Made by a program: the position numbers and the translations under genes
The notes under the pieces: model-generated
Told to the model about the DNA's origin: nothing
What the model saw: only the letters and a program-made list of their open reading frames with translations
Databases searched by the model: none
Shown: positions 1-12,879 of the stretch, one piece after another
How the letters are laid out: the number at the start of each line of letters is the position of its first letter
Numbering within the stretch: position 1 is the stretch's first letter
Assembly: GCF_051020955.1 (NCBI RefSeq)
Contig: NW_027476258.1
Location: 62,001 to 126,000 of the forward strand
Length of the DNA stretch: 64,000 bases
Direction of reading: 5' to 3'
Origin: Megalopta genalis
Lineage: Eukaryota > Arthropoda > Insecta > Hymenoptera > Halictidae

Positions 1-1090
1 AACTCGTTTGTTTCGTCTCCATTTGAAGCTATATCACTTATATCGCAAGTATCTGAACCTAAGTCTTTTGGTTCGCATGGATTTGAAGCTAAACCTTCTA
101 CATCGCATTGATTTGAAGCTAAATCATGTGTTTCGCGTGGATTTGAAGTTAAACCTTCTACATCGCATCGATTTGAAGCTAAATCATGTGTTTTGCATTT
201 ATTTGATGCTAACTCTTTTGTTTCCCCTGCATTTGAAGCTATATCAGTTATATCGCAAGTATCTGATGCTAAATCATTTGTTTTGCATGGATTTGAAGCT
301 AAATCTTCTACATCGCATGGATTTGCAGCTAAATCATGTGTTTCGCATGGATTTGAAGCTAACTCGTTAGTTTCGCCTGCATTTGAAGCTATATCACTTA
401 TATCGAAGAGTTTGAAGCTAAATCATTTGTTTCGCATGGATTTGAAGCTAAAACTTCTGCACAGGCATTGATTTGAAGCTAAATCATGTGTTTTGCATGG
501 ATTTGATGCTAACTCGTTAGTTTCGACGGCATTTGAAGCTATATCACTTATATCGCAAGTATCTGAATCTAAATCATTTTTTTTCGCATGGTTTTGATGC
601 TAAGCCTTGTACTTCGTATCGATTTGAAGTTAAATGATATGTATCGCATGGATTTTGAAGCTAACTCGTTTGATTCGTCAGCATTTGAAGCTATTTCACT
701 TATATCCCAATTGTTTGAAGCTAAATCATTTGTTTCGCATGAATTTGTATCTAAATCTTCTACATCACATTGATTTGAAGCTAAATCATGTGATTCGCTT
801 GGATTTGAAGCTACCTCGTTTGCTTCGGCTGCATTTGAAGCTATATCACTTATATCTCAATTGTTTGAAGCTAAATCATTTGTTTCGCATGGATTTGAAG
901 CTAAACCTTCTGCATTGCATTGATTTGAAGCTAAATCATGTGATTCGCTTGGATTTGAAGCCAACTCGTTTGCTTCGGCTGCATTTGAAGCTATATCACT
1001 TATATCTCAATTGTTTGAAGCTAAATCATTTGTTTCGCATGGATTTGAAGCTAAACCTTCTGCACAGGCATTGATTTGAAGCTAAATCGT
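1..1090. repeat. Segmental duplicate A, copy 1 (partner 3,818-4,907)
   Basis: This segment matches 3,818-4,907 at a constant offset of 3,817 bp. To about base 878 the two look the same base for base, including shared lesions: a 29-bp unit at 391-419, a compensating CACAGGCA +1 unit ending at 480, and an eight-T run at 577-584. After 878 the second copy switches to sequence resembling 2,674 onward (offset 2,016), so it is a mosaic. Copy 1 may extend left of the window. Confidence 0.85.
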
Positions 1091-1860
1091 GTGATTCTCT
1101 TGGATTTGAAGCTAACTCGTTTGCTTCAGCTGCATTTGAAGCTATATCACTTATATCTCAATTGTTTGAAGGTAAATCATTTGTTTCGCATGGATTTGAA
1201 GCTAAACCTTCTGCATGGCATTCATTTGAAGCTAAATCATGTGTTTTGCATGGATTTTATGCTAACTCATTTGTTTCACCTGCATTTGAAGCTATATCAC
1301 TTATAAGGCAAGTATCTGCATCTAAATCATTTGTTTCGCATGAATTTGATGCTAAGCCATCTACTTCGTATAGATTTGAAGTTAAATGATATGTATCGCA
1401 TGGATTTTGAAGCTAACTAGTTTGATTCGTCTGCATTTGAAGCTTCAACACTTATATCCCAAGTGTTTGAAGCCAAATAATTTGTTTCGCATGGAGTTGA
1501 TGCTAAACCATCTACATCGAATTGATTTGAATCTAAATCATGTGTTTCGCTTGGATTTGAAGCTAAACCTTCTGCAGTGCATTGATTTGAAGCTAAATCA
1601 TGTGTTTTGCATGGATTTGATGCTAACTCGCTTTTCCCCTCCATTTGAAGCTATGTCAGTTATATCGCAAGTATCTGATGCTAAATCATTTGTTTCGCAT
1701 GGATTTGAAGCTAAGCCTTCTACTTCGCATTGATTTGAAGCTAAATCAGTTGTTTCGCATAGATTTGGAGCAAACTCGTTGGTTTTCTCCAGCATTTGAA
1801 GCTATATCACTTATATCGCAAGTATGTGATGCTAAATCATTTGTTTTCGCATGCATTTGA

Positions 1861-2640
1861 AGCTAAGCCTTCAACTTCGCATTGAATTGAAGATAAATCA
1901 TGTGTTTCGCATGGATTTGAAGCTAACTCGTTTGTTCCTCGTGCATTTGAATCTATATCACTTATATCGCAAGTATCTGAATTTAAATCATTTGATTCGC
2001 ATGGATTTGAAGCTAAACCTTCTACATCGCATTGATCTTCAGCTAAATCATGTGTTTCGCATGGATTTGAAGCTAACTCGTTTGTTTCGACTGCACTTGA
2101 AGCTATATCACTCATATCGCAAGTATCTGATGCTAAATCATTGGCTTCGCATGGATTTGAAGCTGAACCTACTACATCGCGTTGATTTGCTGCTAAATCA
2201 TGTGTTTCGGATGGATTTGAAGCTAACTCGTCCGTTTCGTCTGAATTTGAAGCTATATCAGTTATATCGCAATTATCTGAAGCTAAATCATTTGTGTCGC
2301 GCGGATTTGAAGCTAACTCGTTCGTTTCGCCTGCATTTGAAGCTATATCAATTATATCGCAAGTATCTGATCCTAAATTATTTGTTTCGGATGGCTTTGA
2401 AGCTAAGCCTTCAACTTCGCATTGAATTGAAGCTAAATCATGTGTTTCGCATCGATTTGAAGCTAACTCGTTAGTTTCGCCTGAATTTGAATCTAGATCA
2501 TGTTTATCACAAGTATCAAAAAGTAAGCCATTTGTTTCGTTAGAATATGTAGCTAAACCATGTGTTTCGCATGAATTTCAGCTAAATCATGTGTTTCGCG
2601 TGGATTTAATGCTAACTCGTTTGTTTCGCCTGCATTTGAA
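1861..2640. repeat. Segmental duplicate B, copy 1 (partners near 5.2 and 9.6 kb)
   Basis: Bases about 1,861-2,314 match about 9,619-10,072 at offset 7,758. Bases about 2,010-2,640 match about 5,167-5,797 at offset 3,157, with local one-base differences. Diagnostic shared variants are ATATCACTCATATCG (2,104; 5,261; 9,862), the GATTTGCTGCT unit end, and TTGTTCCTCGTGC (1,930 and 9,690). The 2,495-2,554 units, with AAAAAGT in place of GAAGCT, are shared with 5.6-5.7 kb. Three overlapping copies are thus spread over 8 kb. Confidence 0.8.
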
Positions 2641-3817
2641 GCTGTATCACTTATATCGCAAGTTTCTGAAGCTAAATCAATTGTTTCGCATGGATTTGAA
2701 GCTAAACCTTCTACATCGCATTGATTTGCAGCTAAATCATGTGATTCGCATGGATTTGAAGCTAACTCGTTTGCTTCGGCTGCATTTGAAGCTATGTCAC
2801 TTATATCTCAATTGTTTGAAGCTAAATCATTTGTTTCGCATGGATTTGAAGCTAAACCTTCTGCATGGCATTGATTTGAAGCTAAATCATGTGTTTTTGC
2901 ATGGATTTGATGCTAACTCGTTAGTTTCGCTACGGCATTTGGAGCTATAAAACTTATATCGCAAGTATCTGAATCTAAATCATTTGTTTCGCATGGATTT
3001 GAAGCTAAGCCTTCTACTTCGTATCGATTTCAAGTTAAATGATATGTATCGCATGGATTTTGAAGCTAACTCGTTTGATTCGTCAGCATTTGAAGCTATA
3101 TCACTTATATCTCAATTGTTTGAAGCTAAATCATTTGTTTCGCATAGATTTGAATCTAAACCTTCTACATCGCATTGATTTGAAGCTAAATCATGTGATT
3201 TGCTTGTATTTGAAGCTAACTGGTTTGCTTCGGCTGCATTTAAAGCTATATCACTTATACCTCAATTGTTTGAAGCTAAATCATTTGTTTCGCATGGATT
3301 TGAAGCTAAACCTTCTGCATCGCGTTGATTTGAAGCTAAATCACGTGTTTTGCATGGATTTGATGCTAAGTCGTTCGTTTCCGCTGCATTTGAAGCTATA
3401 TCAATTATACCCCATGTGTTTGAAGCTAAATCATTTGTTTCGCATGTATTTGAAGGCAAACCTTATACATCGCATTGATTTGAAGCTAAATCACGTGTTT
3501 CGCTTGGATATGAAGCGAAATCGTTTGTTTCGTCTGCATTTGAAGCTATATCACGTACAGCCCAAGTGTTTGTAGCTAAATCATTTGTTTCGCATGTATT
3601 TGAAGATAAACCTTCTACATCGCATTGATTTGCAGCTAAATCACTTGCTTCGCATGTATTTGAGGCTAAGACGTTTGTTTCTCCTGCATTTGAATCTATA
3701 TCACTTATATCGCAAGTATCTGAACCTAAATCATTTGTTTCGCATGGATGTGAAGCTAAGCCTGCTACTTCGCATTGATATGAAGCTAATTCATGTGTTT
3801 CGCTTGGATTTGAATCT

Positions 3818-4907
3818 AACTCGTTTGTTTCGTCTCCATTTGAAGCTATATCACTTATATCGCAAGTATCTGAACCTAAGTCTTTTGGTTCGCATGGATT
3901 TGAAGCTAAACCTTCTACATCGCATTGATTTGAAGCTAAATCATGTGTTTCGCGTGGATTTGAAGTTAAACCTTCTACATCGCATCGATTTGAAGCTAAA
4001 TCATGTGTTTTGCATTTATTTGATGCTAACTCTTTTGTTTCCCCTGCATTTGAAGCTATATCAGTTATATCGCAAGTATCTGATGCTAAATCATTTGTTT
4101 TGCATGGATTTGAAGCTAAATCTTCTACATCGCATGGATTTGCAGCTAAATCATGTGTTTCGCATGGATTTGAAGCTAACTCGTTAGTTTCGCCTGCATT
4201 TGAAGCTATATCACTTATATCGAAGAGTTTGAAGCTAAATCATTTGTTTCGCATGGATTTGAAGCTAAAACTTCTGCACAGGCATTGATTTGAAGCTAAA
4301 TCATGTGTTTTGCATGGATTTGATGCTAACTCGTTAGTTTCGACGGCATTTGAAGCTATATCACTTATATCGCAAGTATCTGAATCTAAATCATTTTTTT
4401 TCGCATGGTTTTGATGCTAAGCCTTGTACTTCGTATCGATTTGAAGTTAAATGATATGTATCGCATGGATTTTGAAGCTAACTCGTTTGATTCGTCAGCA
4501 TTTGAAGCTATTTCACTTATATCCCAATTGTTTGAAGCTAAATCATTTGTTTCGCATGAATTTGTATCTAAATCTTCTACATCACATTGATTTGAAGCTA
4601 AATCATGTGATTCGCTTGGATTTGAAGCTACCTCGTTTGCTTCGGCTGCATTTGAAGCTATATCACTTATATCTCAATTGTTTGAAGCTAAATCAATTGT
4701 TTCGCATGGATTTGAAGCTAAACCTTCTACATCGCATTGATTTGCAGCTAAATCATGTGATTCGCATGGATTTGAAGCTAACTCGTTTGCTTCGGCTGCA
4801 TTTGAAGCTATGTCACTTATATCTCAATTGTTTGAAGCTAAATCATTTGTTTCGCATGGATTTGAAGCTAAACCTTCTGCACAGGCATTGATTTGAAGCT
4901 AAATCGT
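3818..4907. repeat. Segmental duplicate A, copy 2 (mosaic after about 4,695)
   Basis: This is the copy of 1-1,090. It keeps the same 29-bp unit, the same +1 unit and the same T8 run (4,394-4,401). From about 4,690 it carries AAATCAATTG and the slots found at 2,674-2,860 instead, which suggests a later exchange with that segment. Confidence 0.83.
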
Positions 4908-5814
4908 GTGTTTTGCATGGATTTGATGCTAACTCGTTAGTTTCGACGGCATTTGAAGCTATATCACTTATATCGCAAGTATCTGAACCTAAATCATTTG
5001 TTTCGCATGGATTTGTAGCTAAGCCTTCTACTTCGTATCGATTTGAAGCTAAATGAAATGTATCGCATGGATTTGAATCTAACTCGATTGTTTCGTCTCC
5101 ATTTGAAGCTATATCACTTATATCGCAAGTATCTGAACCTAAATCATTTGTTTTCGCATTCATTTGAAGCTAAACCTTCTACATCGCATTGATATGAAGC
5201 TAAATCATGTGTTTCGCATGGATTTGAAGCTAACTCGTTTGTTTCGACTGCATTTGAAGCTATATCACTCATATCGCAAGTATCTGATGCTAAATCATTG
5301 GCTTCGCATGGATTTGAAGCTGAACCTACTACATCGCGTTGATTTGCTGCTAAATCATGTGTTTCGGATGGATTTGAAGCTAACTCGTTCGTTTCGTCTG
5401 AATTTGAAGCTATATCAGTTATATCGCAAGTATCTGAAGCTAAATCATTTGTGTCGGCGGATTTGAAGCTAACTCGTTCGTTTCGCCTGCATTTGAAGCT
5501 ATATCAATTATATCGCAAGTATCTGATCCTAAATTATTTGTTTCGGATGGCTTTGAAGCTAAGCCTTCAACTTCGCATTGAATTGAAGCTAAATCATGTG
5601 CTTCGCATCGATTTGAAGCTAACTCGTTAGTTTAGCCTGAATTTGAAACTAGATCATGTTTATCACAAGTATCAAAAAGTAAGCCATTTGTTTCGTTAGA
5701 ATATGTAGCTAAACCATGTGTTGCGCATGAATTTCAAGCTAAATCATGTGTTTCGCGTGGATTTAATGCTAACTCGTTTGTTTCGCCTGCATTTGAAGCT
5801 ATGTCACTTATATC

Positions 5815-6525
5815 TCAATTGTTTGAAGCTAAATCAATTGTTTCGCATGGATTTGAAGCTAAACCTTCTGCATGGCATTGATTTGAAGCTAAATCATGTG
5901 TTTTGCATGGATTTGATGCTAACTCGTTAGTTTCGACGGAATTTGAAGCTATATCACTTATATCTCTAGTGTTCGAAGCTAAATCATTAGTTTCGCATGG
6001 ATTTGAAGCTAAACCTTCCGCATCGCACTGATTTGAAGCTAGATCATGTGTTTCGCTTGAATGTGAAGCTATCTCGTTTGTTTCGTCTGCATTTGAAGCT
6101 ATATCACTTATATCGCAAGTATCTGAACCTAAGTCATTTGGTTCGCATGGATTTGAAGCTAAACCTTCTACATTGCAATGATTTGCAGCTAAATCATGTG
6201 ATTCGCTTGGATTTGAAGCTAACTCGTTAGTTTCGACGGCATTTGAAGCTATATCACTTATATCGCAAATATCTGAATCTAAATTATTTTTTTTTCGCAT
6301 GGATTTGAAGCTAAGCCTTCTACTTCGTATCGATTTGAAGTTAAATGATATGTATCGCATGGATTTTGAAGCTAACTCATTTGATTCGTCAGCATTTGAA
6401 GCTATATCACTTATATCCCAATTGTTTGAAGCTAAATCATTTGTTTCGCATGGATTTGAAGCTAAACCTTCTGCATCGCACTGATTTGAAGCTAAATCAT
6501 GTGATTCGCTTGGATTTGAAGCCAA
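5815..6525 (-). pseudogene. Minus-strand decapeptide frame, 236 codons, with an internal phase switch
   Basis: The frame starts and ends as ASN-type decapeptides, but its middle reads KSMRYISFNF, KSIRSRRLSF, KSMRKKNNLD. That is a different minus-strand phase, entered and left through a +1 (extra T at about 6,364) and a +2 (nine-T run at 6,287-6,295). A real protein would not be expected to tolerate a 30-residue switch to basic, aromatic sequence. This is evidence for neutral drift rather than for a gene. Confidence 0.2.
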
Positions 6526-6741
6526 CTCGTATGCTTCGGCTGCATTTGAAGCTATATCACATATATCCCAAGTGTTTGAAGCTAATTCATTTGTTTCGCA
6601 TGGATTTTAAGCTAAACCTTCTGCACAGGCATTGATTTGAAGCTAAATTATGTGTTTTGCATGGATTTGATGCTAACTCGTTAGTTTCGACGGCATTTGA
6701 AGCTATATCACTTATATCGCAAGTATCTGAATCTAAATAAT

Positions 6742-7835
6742 TTGTTTCGCATGGATTTGAAGCTAAGCCTTCTACTTCGTATCGATTTGATTTTAAATGA
6801 TATGAAACGCATGGTTTTTGAAGCTAACTCGATTGATTCGCCAGCATTTGAAGCTATATCACTTATATCCCAATTGTTTGAAGTTAAATCATTTGTTTCG
6901 CATGGATTTTTATCTAAATCTTCTACATCGCATTCATTTGAAGCTAACTCATGTGATTCGCTTGGATTTGATGCTAACACGATTGCTTCGGCTGCATTTG
7001 AAGCTATATCACTTATATCTCAATTGTTTGAAGCTAAATCATTTGTTTCGCAAGCATTTGAAGCTAAACCTTCTGCACAGGCATTGATTTGAAGCTAAAT
7101 CATCTGTTTTGCATGGATTTGATGCTAACTCGTTAGTTTCGACGGCATTTGAAGCTATATCAATTATATCGCAAGTATCTGCTCCTAAATCATTTGTTTC
7201 GCATGCATTTGAAGCTAAGCCTTCTACTTCGTATCGATTTCAAGCTAAATGATATGTATTCGCATGGATTTTGAAGCTAACTAGTTTCATTCGTCTGCAT
7301 TTGAAGCTATATCACATATATCGCAAAGCATCTGAAGCTAAATCATTTGTTTCGCATGGATTTGAAGCTAAGCCTTCTACTTCGCACTGATTTGGAGCTA
7401 GATCATGTGTTTCGCTTGAATGTGAAGCTATCTCGTTTGTTTCGTCTGCATTTGAAGCTATATCACATATATCGCAAGTATCTGATCCTAAGTCATTTGG
7501 TTCGCATGGATTTGAAGCTAAACCTTTTTACATCGCATTGATTTGAAGCTAAATCATGTGTTTCGCTTGGATTTGAAGTTAAACCTTCTACATCGCATCG
7601 ATTTGAAGCTAAATCATGTGTTTTGCATTTATTTGATGCTAACTCTTTTGTTTCCCCTGAATTTGAAGCTATATCAGTTATATCGCAAGTATCTGATGCT
7701 AAATCATTTGTTTCGCATGGATTTGAAGCTAAACCTTCTGCATCGCATTGATTTGAAGCAAAATACGTGTTTCGCTTGGATACGAAGCTAATCCGTTTGT
7801 TTCTCCTGCATTTGAAGCTATATCACTTATATCGC
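6742..7835. repeat. Segmental duplicate C, copy 1 (partner 11,061-12,001), with an extra 153-bp pentamer
   Basis: Bases 6,742-7,186 match 11,061-11,505 at offset 4,319, and 7,340-7,835 match 11,506-12,001 at offset 4,166. The offset changes because 7,187-7,339 (153 bp) is present only here. That block is five units (150 bp) plus three single-base insertions: two T and one A. It is a clear gain or loss of one higher-order repeat inside an otherwise close duplication. Confidence 0.85.
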
Positions 7836-8601
7836 ATGTATATGATGCTTAATCATTTATGTCGGATGGATTTGGATCTAAACCTTCTACATCGTATTGA
7901 TTTGAAGCAATACCTTCTACATTGCATTAATTTAAAGCTAAAGCTTCTACATCGCATTGCTTTGAAGCTAAGCCTTCCACTTCGCATCGATTTGAATCTT
8001 AACCATGTGTTTTGCATGGATTTGAAGCTAAACCTTCCACATCGCATTGATTTGAAGCTAAATCATGTGTTTCGCTTGGATTTGAAGCTAAACCTTCTGC
8101 ATCGCATTGATTTGAAGCTAAATCATGTGTTTTGCATGGATTTGATGCTAACTCGTTTGCTTCCCCTGCATTTGAAGCTATATCAATTATATCGCAAATA
8201 TCTGATGCTAAATCATTTGTTTTGCATAGATTTGAAGCTAAACATTCTACATCGCATGGATTTGCAGCTAAATCATGTGTTTCGCATGGATTTGATGCTA
8301 ACTCGTTAGTTTCGACGGCATTTGAAGCTATATCACTTATATCGCAAGTATCTGAATCTAAATCATTTGTTTCGCATGGATTTGAAGCTAAGCCTTCTAC
8401 TTCGTATCGATTTGAAGTTAAATGATATGTATCGCATGGATTTTGAAGCTAACTCGTTTGATTCGTCAGCATTTGAAGCTATATCACTTATATCCCAATT
8501 GTTTGAAGCTAAATCATTTGTTCAGCATGGATTTGAATCTAAATCTTCTACATCGCATTGATTTGAAGTTAAATGATATGTATCGCATGGATTTTGAAGC
8601 T

Positions 8602-9375
8602 AACTCGTTTGATTCGTCAGCATTTGAAGCTATATCACTTATATCCCTATTGTTTGAAGCTAAATCATTTGTTTCGCATGGATTTGAATCTAAATCTTCT
8701 ACATCGCATTGATTTGAAGCTAAATCATGTGTTTTGCATGGATTTGAAGCTAACTCGTTTGTTTCGGCTGCATTTGAAGCTATATCACTTATATCTCAAT
8801 TGATTTGCAGCTAAATCATTTCTTTAGCATGGATTTGAAGCTAACTCGTTCGTTTCGCCAGCATTTGATGGTATATCACTTATATCGCAAGTATCTGAAG
8901 CTAAATCATTTGTTACGCATGGATTTGAAGCTAAAACTTCTAAATCGCATTTATTTGGAGCTAAATCGTGTGATTCTCTTGGATATGAAGCCAACTCGTT
9001 TGTTTCGTCTGCATTTGAAGCTATATCACTTATATCGCAAGTATCTGAAGCTAAATCATTGGTTTCGCATGGATTTGAAGCTAAGCCTTCTACTTCGTAT
9101 CGATTTAAAGCTAAATGAAATGTATCGCATGGATTTGAAGCTAACTCGTTTGATTCGTCTGCATTTAAAGCTATATCACTTACATCCCAAGTGTTTGAAG
9201 CTAAATCATTTATTTCGCATGGATTTGAAGCTAATCCTTCTACATCGCATTGATTTCAAGCTAAACCTTCTACATCGCATTGGTTTGAAGCTCAGTCATG
9301 TGTTTCGCATGGAGTTGGATGTAGCTCGATTGTTTCCCCTGCATTTGATGCTATATCACTTATATCCCAATTGTT
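8602..9375. repeat. Segmental duplicate D, copy 1 (partner 12,106-12,879)
   Basis: The offset is a constant 3,504 bp. Shared rare features are the 31-bp unit ending TTGATTTGCAGCT, CTTTAGCATGG, a GTTACGCATGG unit and the GGAGTTGGATGTAGCTCG block. The match ends at a 4-bp deletion in copy 2, where a unit at 12,857-12,882 is only 26 bp. Confidence 0.82.
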
Positions 9376-9873
9376 TGATGCTAACTCATTTGTTTCGCAT
9401 GGATTTGAAGCTAAACCTTCTGCATCGCATTGATTTGAAGCTAAATCGTGTGATTCGCTTGGATTTGAAGCTAAACCTTTTACATCACATAGACTTGCAG
9501 CTAAATCATGTCTTCCGCATGGATTTGAAGCCAACTCGTTCGTTTCGCTTGCATTTGATGCTATATCAATTATATCGCAAGTATCTGAAGCTAAATCATT
9601 TGTTTCGCATGCATTTGAAGCTAAGCCTTTAACTTCGCATTGAATTGAAGCTAAATCATGTGTTTCGCATGGATTTGATGCTAACTCGTTTGTTCCTCGT
9701 GCATTTGAATCTATATCACTTATATCGCAAGTATCTGAATTTAAATCATTTGATTCGCATGGATTTGAAGCTAAACCTTCTACATCGCATTGATCTTCAG
9801 CTAAATCATGTGTTTCGCATGGATTTGAAGCTAACTCGTTTGTTTCGACTGCATTTGAAGCTATATCACTCAT
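9292..9873 (-). pseudogene. Minus-strand decapeptide frame, 193 codons
   Basis: This is a clean run of family I decapeptides, ending at the stop (TGA) created by GCTCAGTCATG, a variant present seven times in the window. The apparent start, MSDIASNAVE, comes from ACTCATATCG in slot b. No domain is recognised. Confidence 0.2.
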
Positions 9874-9982
9874 ATCGCAAGTATCTGATGCTAAATCATT
9901 GGTTTCGCATGGATTTGAAGCTAAACCGACTACATCGCGTTGATTTGCTGCTAAATCATGTGTTTCGGATGGATTTGAAGCT
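9833..9982. repeat. Example of the 150-bp five-slot higher-order repeat
   Basis: Five consecutive 30-bp units appear here in the standard order. Consensus starts of the slots are: slot a AACTCGTTTGTTTCG, slot b ATATCACTTATATCG, slot c AAATCATTTGTTTCG, slot d AAACCTTCTACATCG, slot e AAATCATGTGTTTCG. On the minus strand they read, from e to a, as ASNPCETHDL, ASNQCDVEGL, ASNPCETNDL, ASDTCDISDI and ASNADETNEL (consensus). The e-d-c-b-a order recurs through the family I parts of the window, with occasional skipped or duplicated slots. Several larger duplications differ from each other by one such pentamer (for example 1,411 against 1,261 bp), which shows that the pentamer is a real unit of gain and loss. 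Confidence 0.9.
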
Positions 9983-10491
9983 AACTCGTTTGTTTCGTCT
10001 GAATTTGAAGCTATATCAGTTATGTCGCAAGTATCTGAAGCTAAATCATTTGTGTCGCGCGGATTTGAAGCTAAACCTTCTACATCGCATTGATTTAAAG
10101 CTTAATCATGTGTATTGCATGGATTTGAAGCTAACTCGTTTGTCTCCTGCATTTGAAGCTATATCACTTATATCGCATGTATCTGATGCTAAATCATTTG
10201 TGTAGCGTGGATTTGATGCTAATCCTTCTACATCGCATTGATTTGCCGCTAAATCATTTGTTTCGCATGGATTTGAAGCTAAACCTTCTACATTGCAATG
10301 ATTTGCAGCTAAATCATGTGATTCACTTGGATTTGAAGCTAACTCGTTTTCTTCGGCTGCATTTGAAGCTATGTCACTTATATCTCAATTGTTTGATGCT
10401 AAATCATTTGTTTCGCATGAATTTGAAGGTAAACCTTCTGCACAGGCATTGATTTGCAGCTAAATCATTTGTTTCGCATGGATTTGAAGCT

Positions 10492-10510
10492 AAACCTATC
10501 ATTTGAAGCT
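10492..10510. repeat. Truncated 19-bp unit
   Basis: AAACCTATC is joined directly to ATTTGAAGCT, removing eleven bases from the middle of a slot d unit. It moves the unit register from 21 to 10 (modulo 30). Confidence 0.85.
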
Positions 10511-11060
10511 ATATTACTTATATCCCAATTGTTTGAAGCTAAATCATTTGTTTCGCATGGATTCGAAGCTAAACCTTCTGCATCGCATTGATTTGAAGCT
10601 AAATCATGTGATTCGCTTGGATTTGAAGCCAACTCGTTTGCTTCGGCTGCATTTGAAGCTGTATCACTTATATCTCAATTGTTTGAATCTAAATCATTTG
10701 TTTCGCATGGATTTGAAGCTAAACCTTCTGCACAGGAATTGATTTGAAGCTACATCATGTGTTTTGCATGGATTTCAAGATAAGCCTTCTACTTCGTACA
10801 GATTTGAAGTTAAATGATAAGTATCGCATGGATTTTGATGCTAACTCGTTTGATTCGTCTGCATTTAAAGCTATATCACTTATATCGCTATTGTTTGTAG
10901 CTAAATCATTTGTTTCGCATGCATTTGGAGCTAAGACTTCTACTTCGTATCGATTTGAAGCTAAATGAAATTTATCGCATGGGTTTTGAAGCTAACTCGT
11001 TTGATTCGTCTGCATTTGAAGCTATATCACATATATCCCAAGTGTTTGAAGCTAATTCAT

Positions 11061-12001
11061 TTGTTTCGCATGGATTTGAAGCTAAGCCTTCTACTTCGTA
11101 TCGATTTGATTTTAAATGATATGAAACGCATGGATTTTGAAGCTAACTCGATTGATTCGTCAGCATTTGAAGCTATATCACTTATATCCCAATTGTTTGA
11201 AGCTAAATCATTTGTTTCGCATGGATTTTTATCTAAATCTTCTACATCGCATTCATTTGAAGCTAACTCATGTGATTCGCTTGGATTTGATGCTAACACG
11301 GTTGCTTCGGCTGCATTTGAAGCTATATCACTTATATCTCAATTGTTTGAAGCTAAATCATTTGTTTCGCATGCATTTGAAGCTAAACCTTCTGCACAGG
11401 CATTGATTTGAAGCTAAATCATATGTTTTGCATGGATTTGATGCTAACTCGTTAGTTTCGACGGCATTTGAAGCTATATCAATTATATCGCAAGTATCTG
11501 CTCCTAAATCATTTGTTTCGCATGGATTTGAAGCTAAGCCTTCTACTTCGCACTGATTTGGAGCTAGATCATGTGTTTCGCTTGAATGTGAAGCTATCTC
11601 GTTTGTTTCGTCTGCATTTGAAGCTATATCACATATATCGCAAGTATCTGATCCTAAGTCATTTGGTTCGCATGGATTTGAAGCTAAACCTTTTTACATC
11701 GCATTGATTTGAAGCTAAATCATGTGTTTCGCTTGGATTTGAAGTTAAACCTTCTACATCGCATCGATTTGAAGCTAAATCATGTGTTTTGCATTTATTT
11801 GATGCTAACTCTTTTGTTTCCCCTGAATTTGAATCTATATCAGTTATATCGCAAGTATCTGATGCTAAATCATTTGTTTCGCATGGATTTGAAGCTAAAC
11901 CTTCTGCATCGTATCGATTTGAAGCAAAATACGTGTTTCGCTTGGATACGAAGCTAACCCGTTTGTTTCTCCTGCATTTGAAGCTATATCACTTATATCG
12001 C
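11061..12001. repeat. Segmental duplicate C, copy 2 (lacks the 153-bp block)
   Basis: This matches 6,742-7,835 with one pentamer missing at the 11,505/11,506 junction. It shares rare variants: ATGAAACGCATGG, TCTTCTACATCGCATTC, and the 29-bp unit with TACGAAGCT near 11,940. Confidence 0.83.
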
Positions 12002-12105
12002 AAGTATTTGAATCTAAATCATTTGTTTCGCATGGATTTGAAGCTAAGCCTTCTACTTCGTATCGATTTGATTTTAAATGATATGTATCGCATGGATTTG
12101 ATGCT

Positions 12106-12879
12106 AACTCGTTTGATTCGTCAGCATTTGAAGCTATATCACTTATATCCCTATTGTTTGCAGCTAAATGATTTGTTTCGCATGGATTTGAATCTAAATC
12201 TTCCACATCGCATTGATTTGAAGCTAAATCATGTGTTTTGCATGGATTTGAAGCTAACTCGTTTGTTTCGGCTGCATTTGAAGATATATCACTTATATCT
12301 CAATTGATTTGCAGCTAAATCATTTCTTTAGCATGGATTTGAAGCTAACTCGTTCGTTTCGCCAGCATTTGATGCTATATCACTTACATCGCAAGTATCT
12401 GAAGCTAAATCATTTGTTACGCATGGATTTGAAGCTAAAACTACTAAATCGCATTTATTTGGAGCTAAATCGAGTGATTCTCTTGGATATGAAGCCAACT
12501 CGTTTGTTTCGTCCGCATTTGAAGCTATATCACTTATATCGCAAGTATCTGAAGCTAAATCATTGGTTTCGCATGGATTTGAAGCTAAGCCTTCTACTTC
12601 GTATCGATTTAAAGCTAAATGAAATGTATCGCATGGATTTGAAGCTAACTCGTTTGATTCGTCTGCATTTAAAGCTATATCACTTACATCCCAAGTGTTT
12701 GAAGCTAAATCATTTATTTCGCATGGATTTGAAGCTAATCCTTCTACATCGCATTGATTTCTAGCTAAACCTTCTACATCGCATTGGTTTGAAGCTCAGT
12801 CATGTGTTTCGCATGGAGTTGGATGTAGCTCGTTTGTTTCCCCTGCATTTGAAGCTATATCACTTATATCCCAATTGAT
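12106..12879. repeat. Segmental duplicate D, copy 2
   Basis: This is the copy of 8,602-9,375 at offset 3,504, with scattered substitutions. It ends at the 26-bp unit (12,857-12,882), which shifts the phase of everything after it by four bases. Confidence 0.8.
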
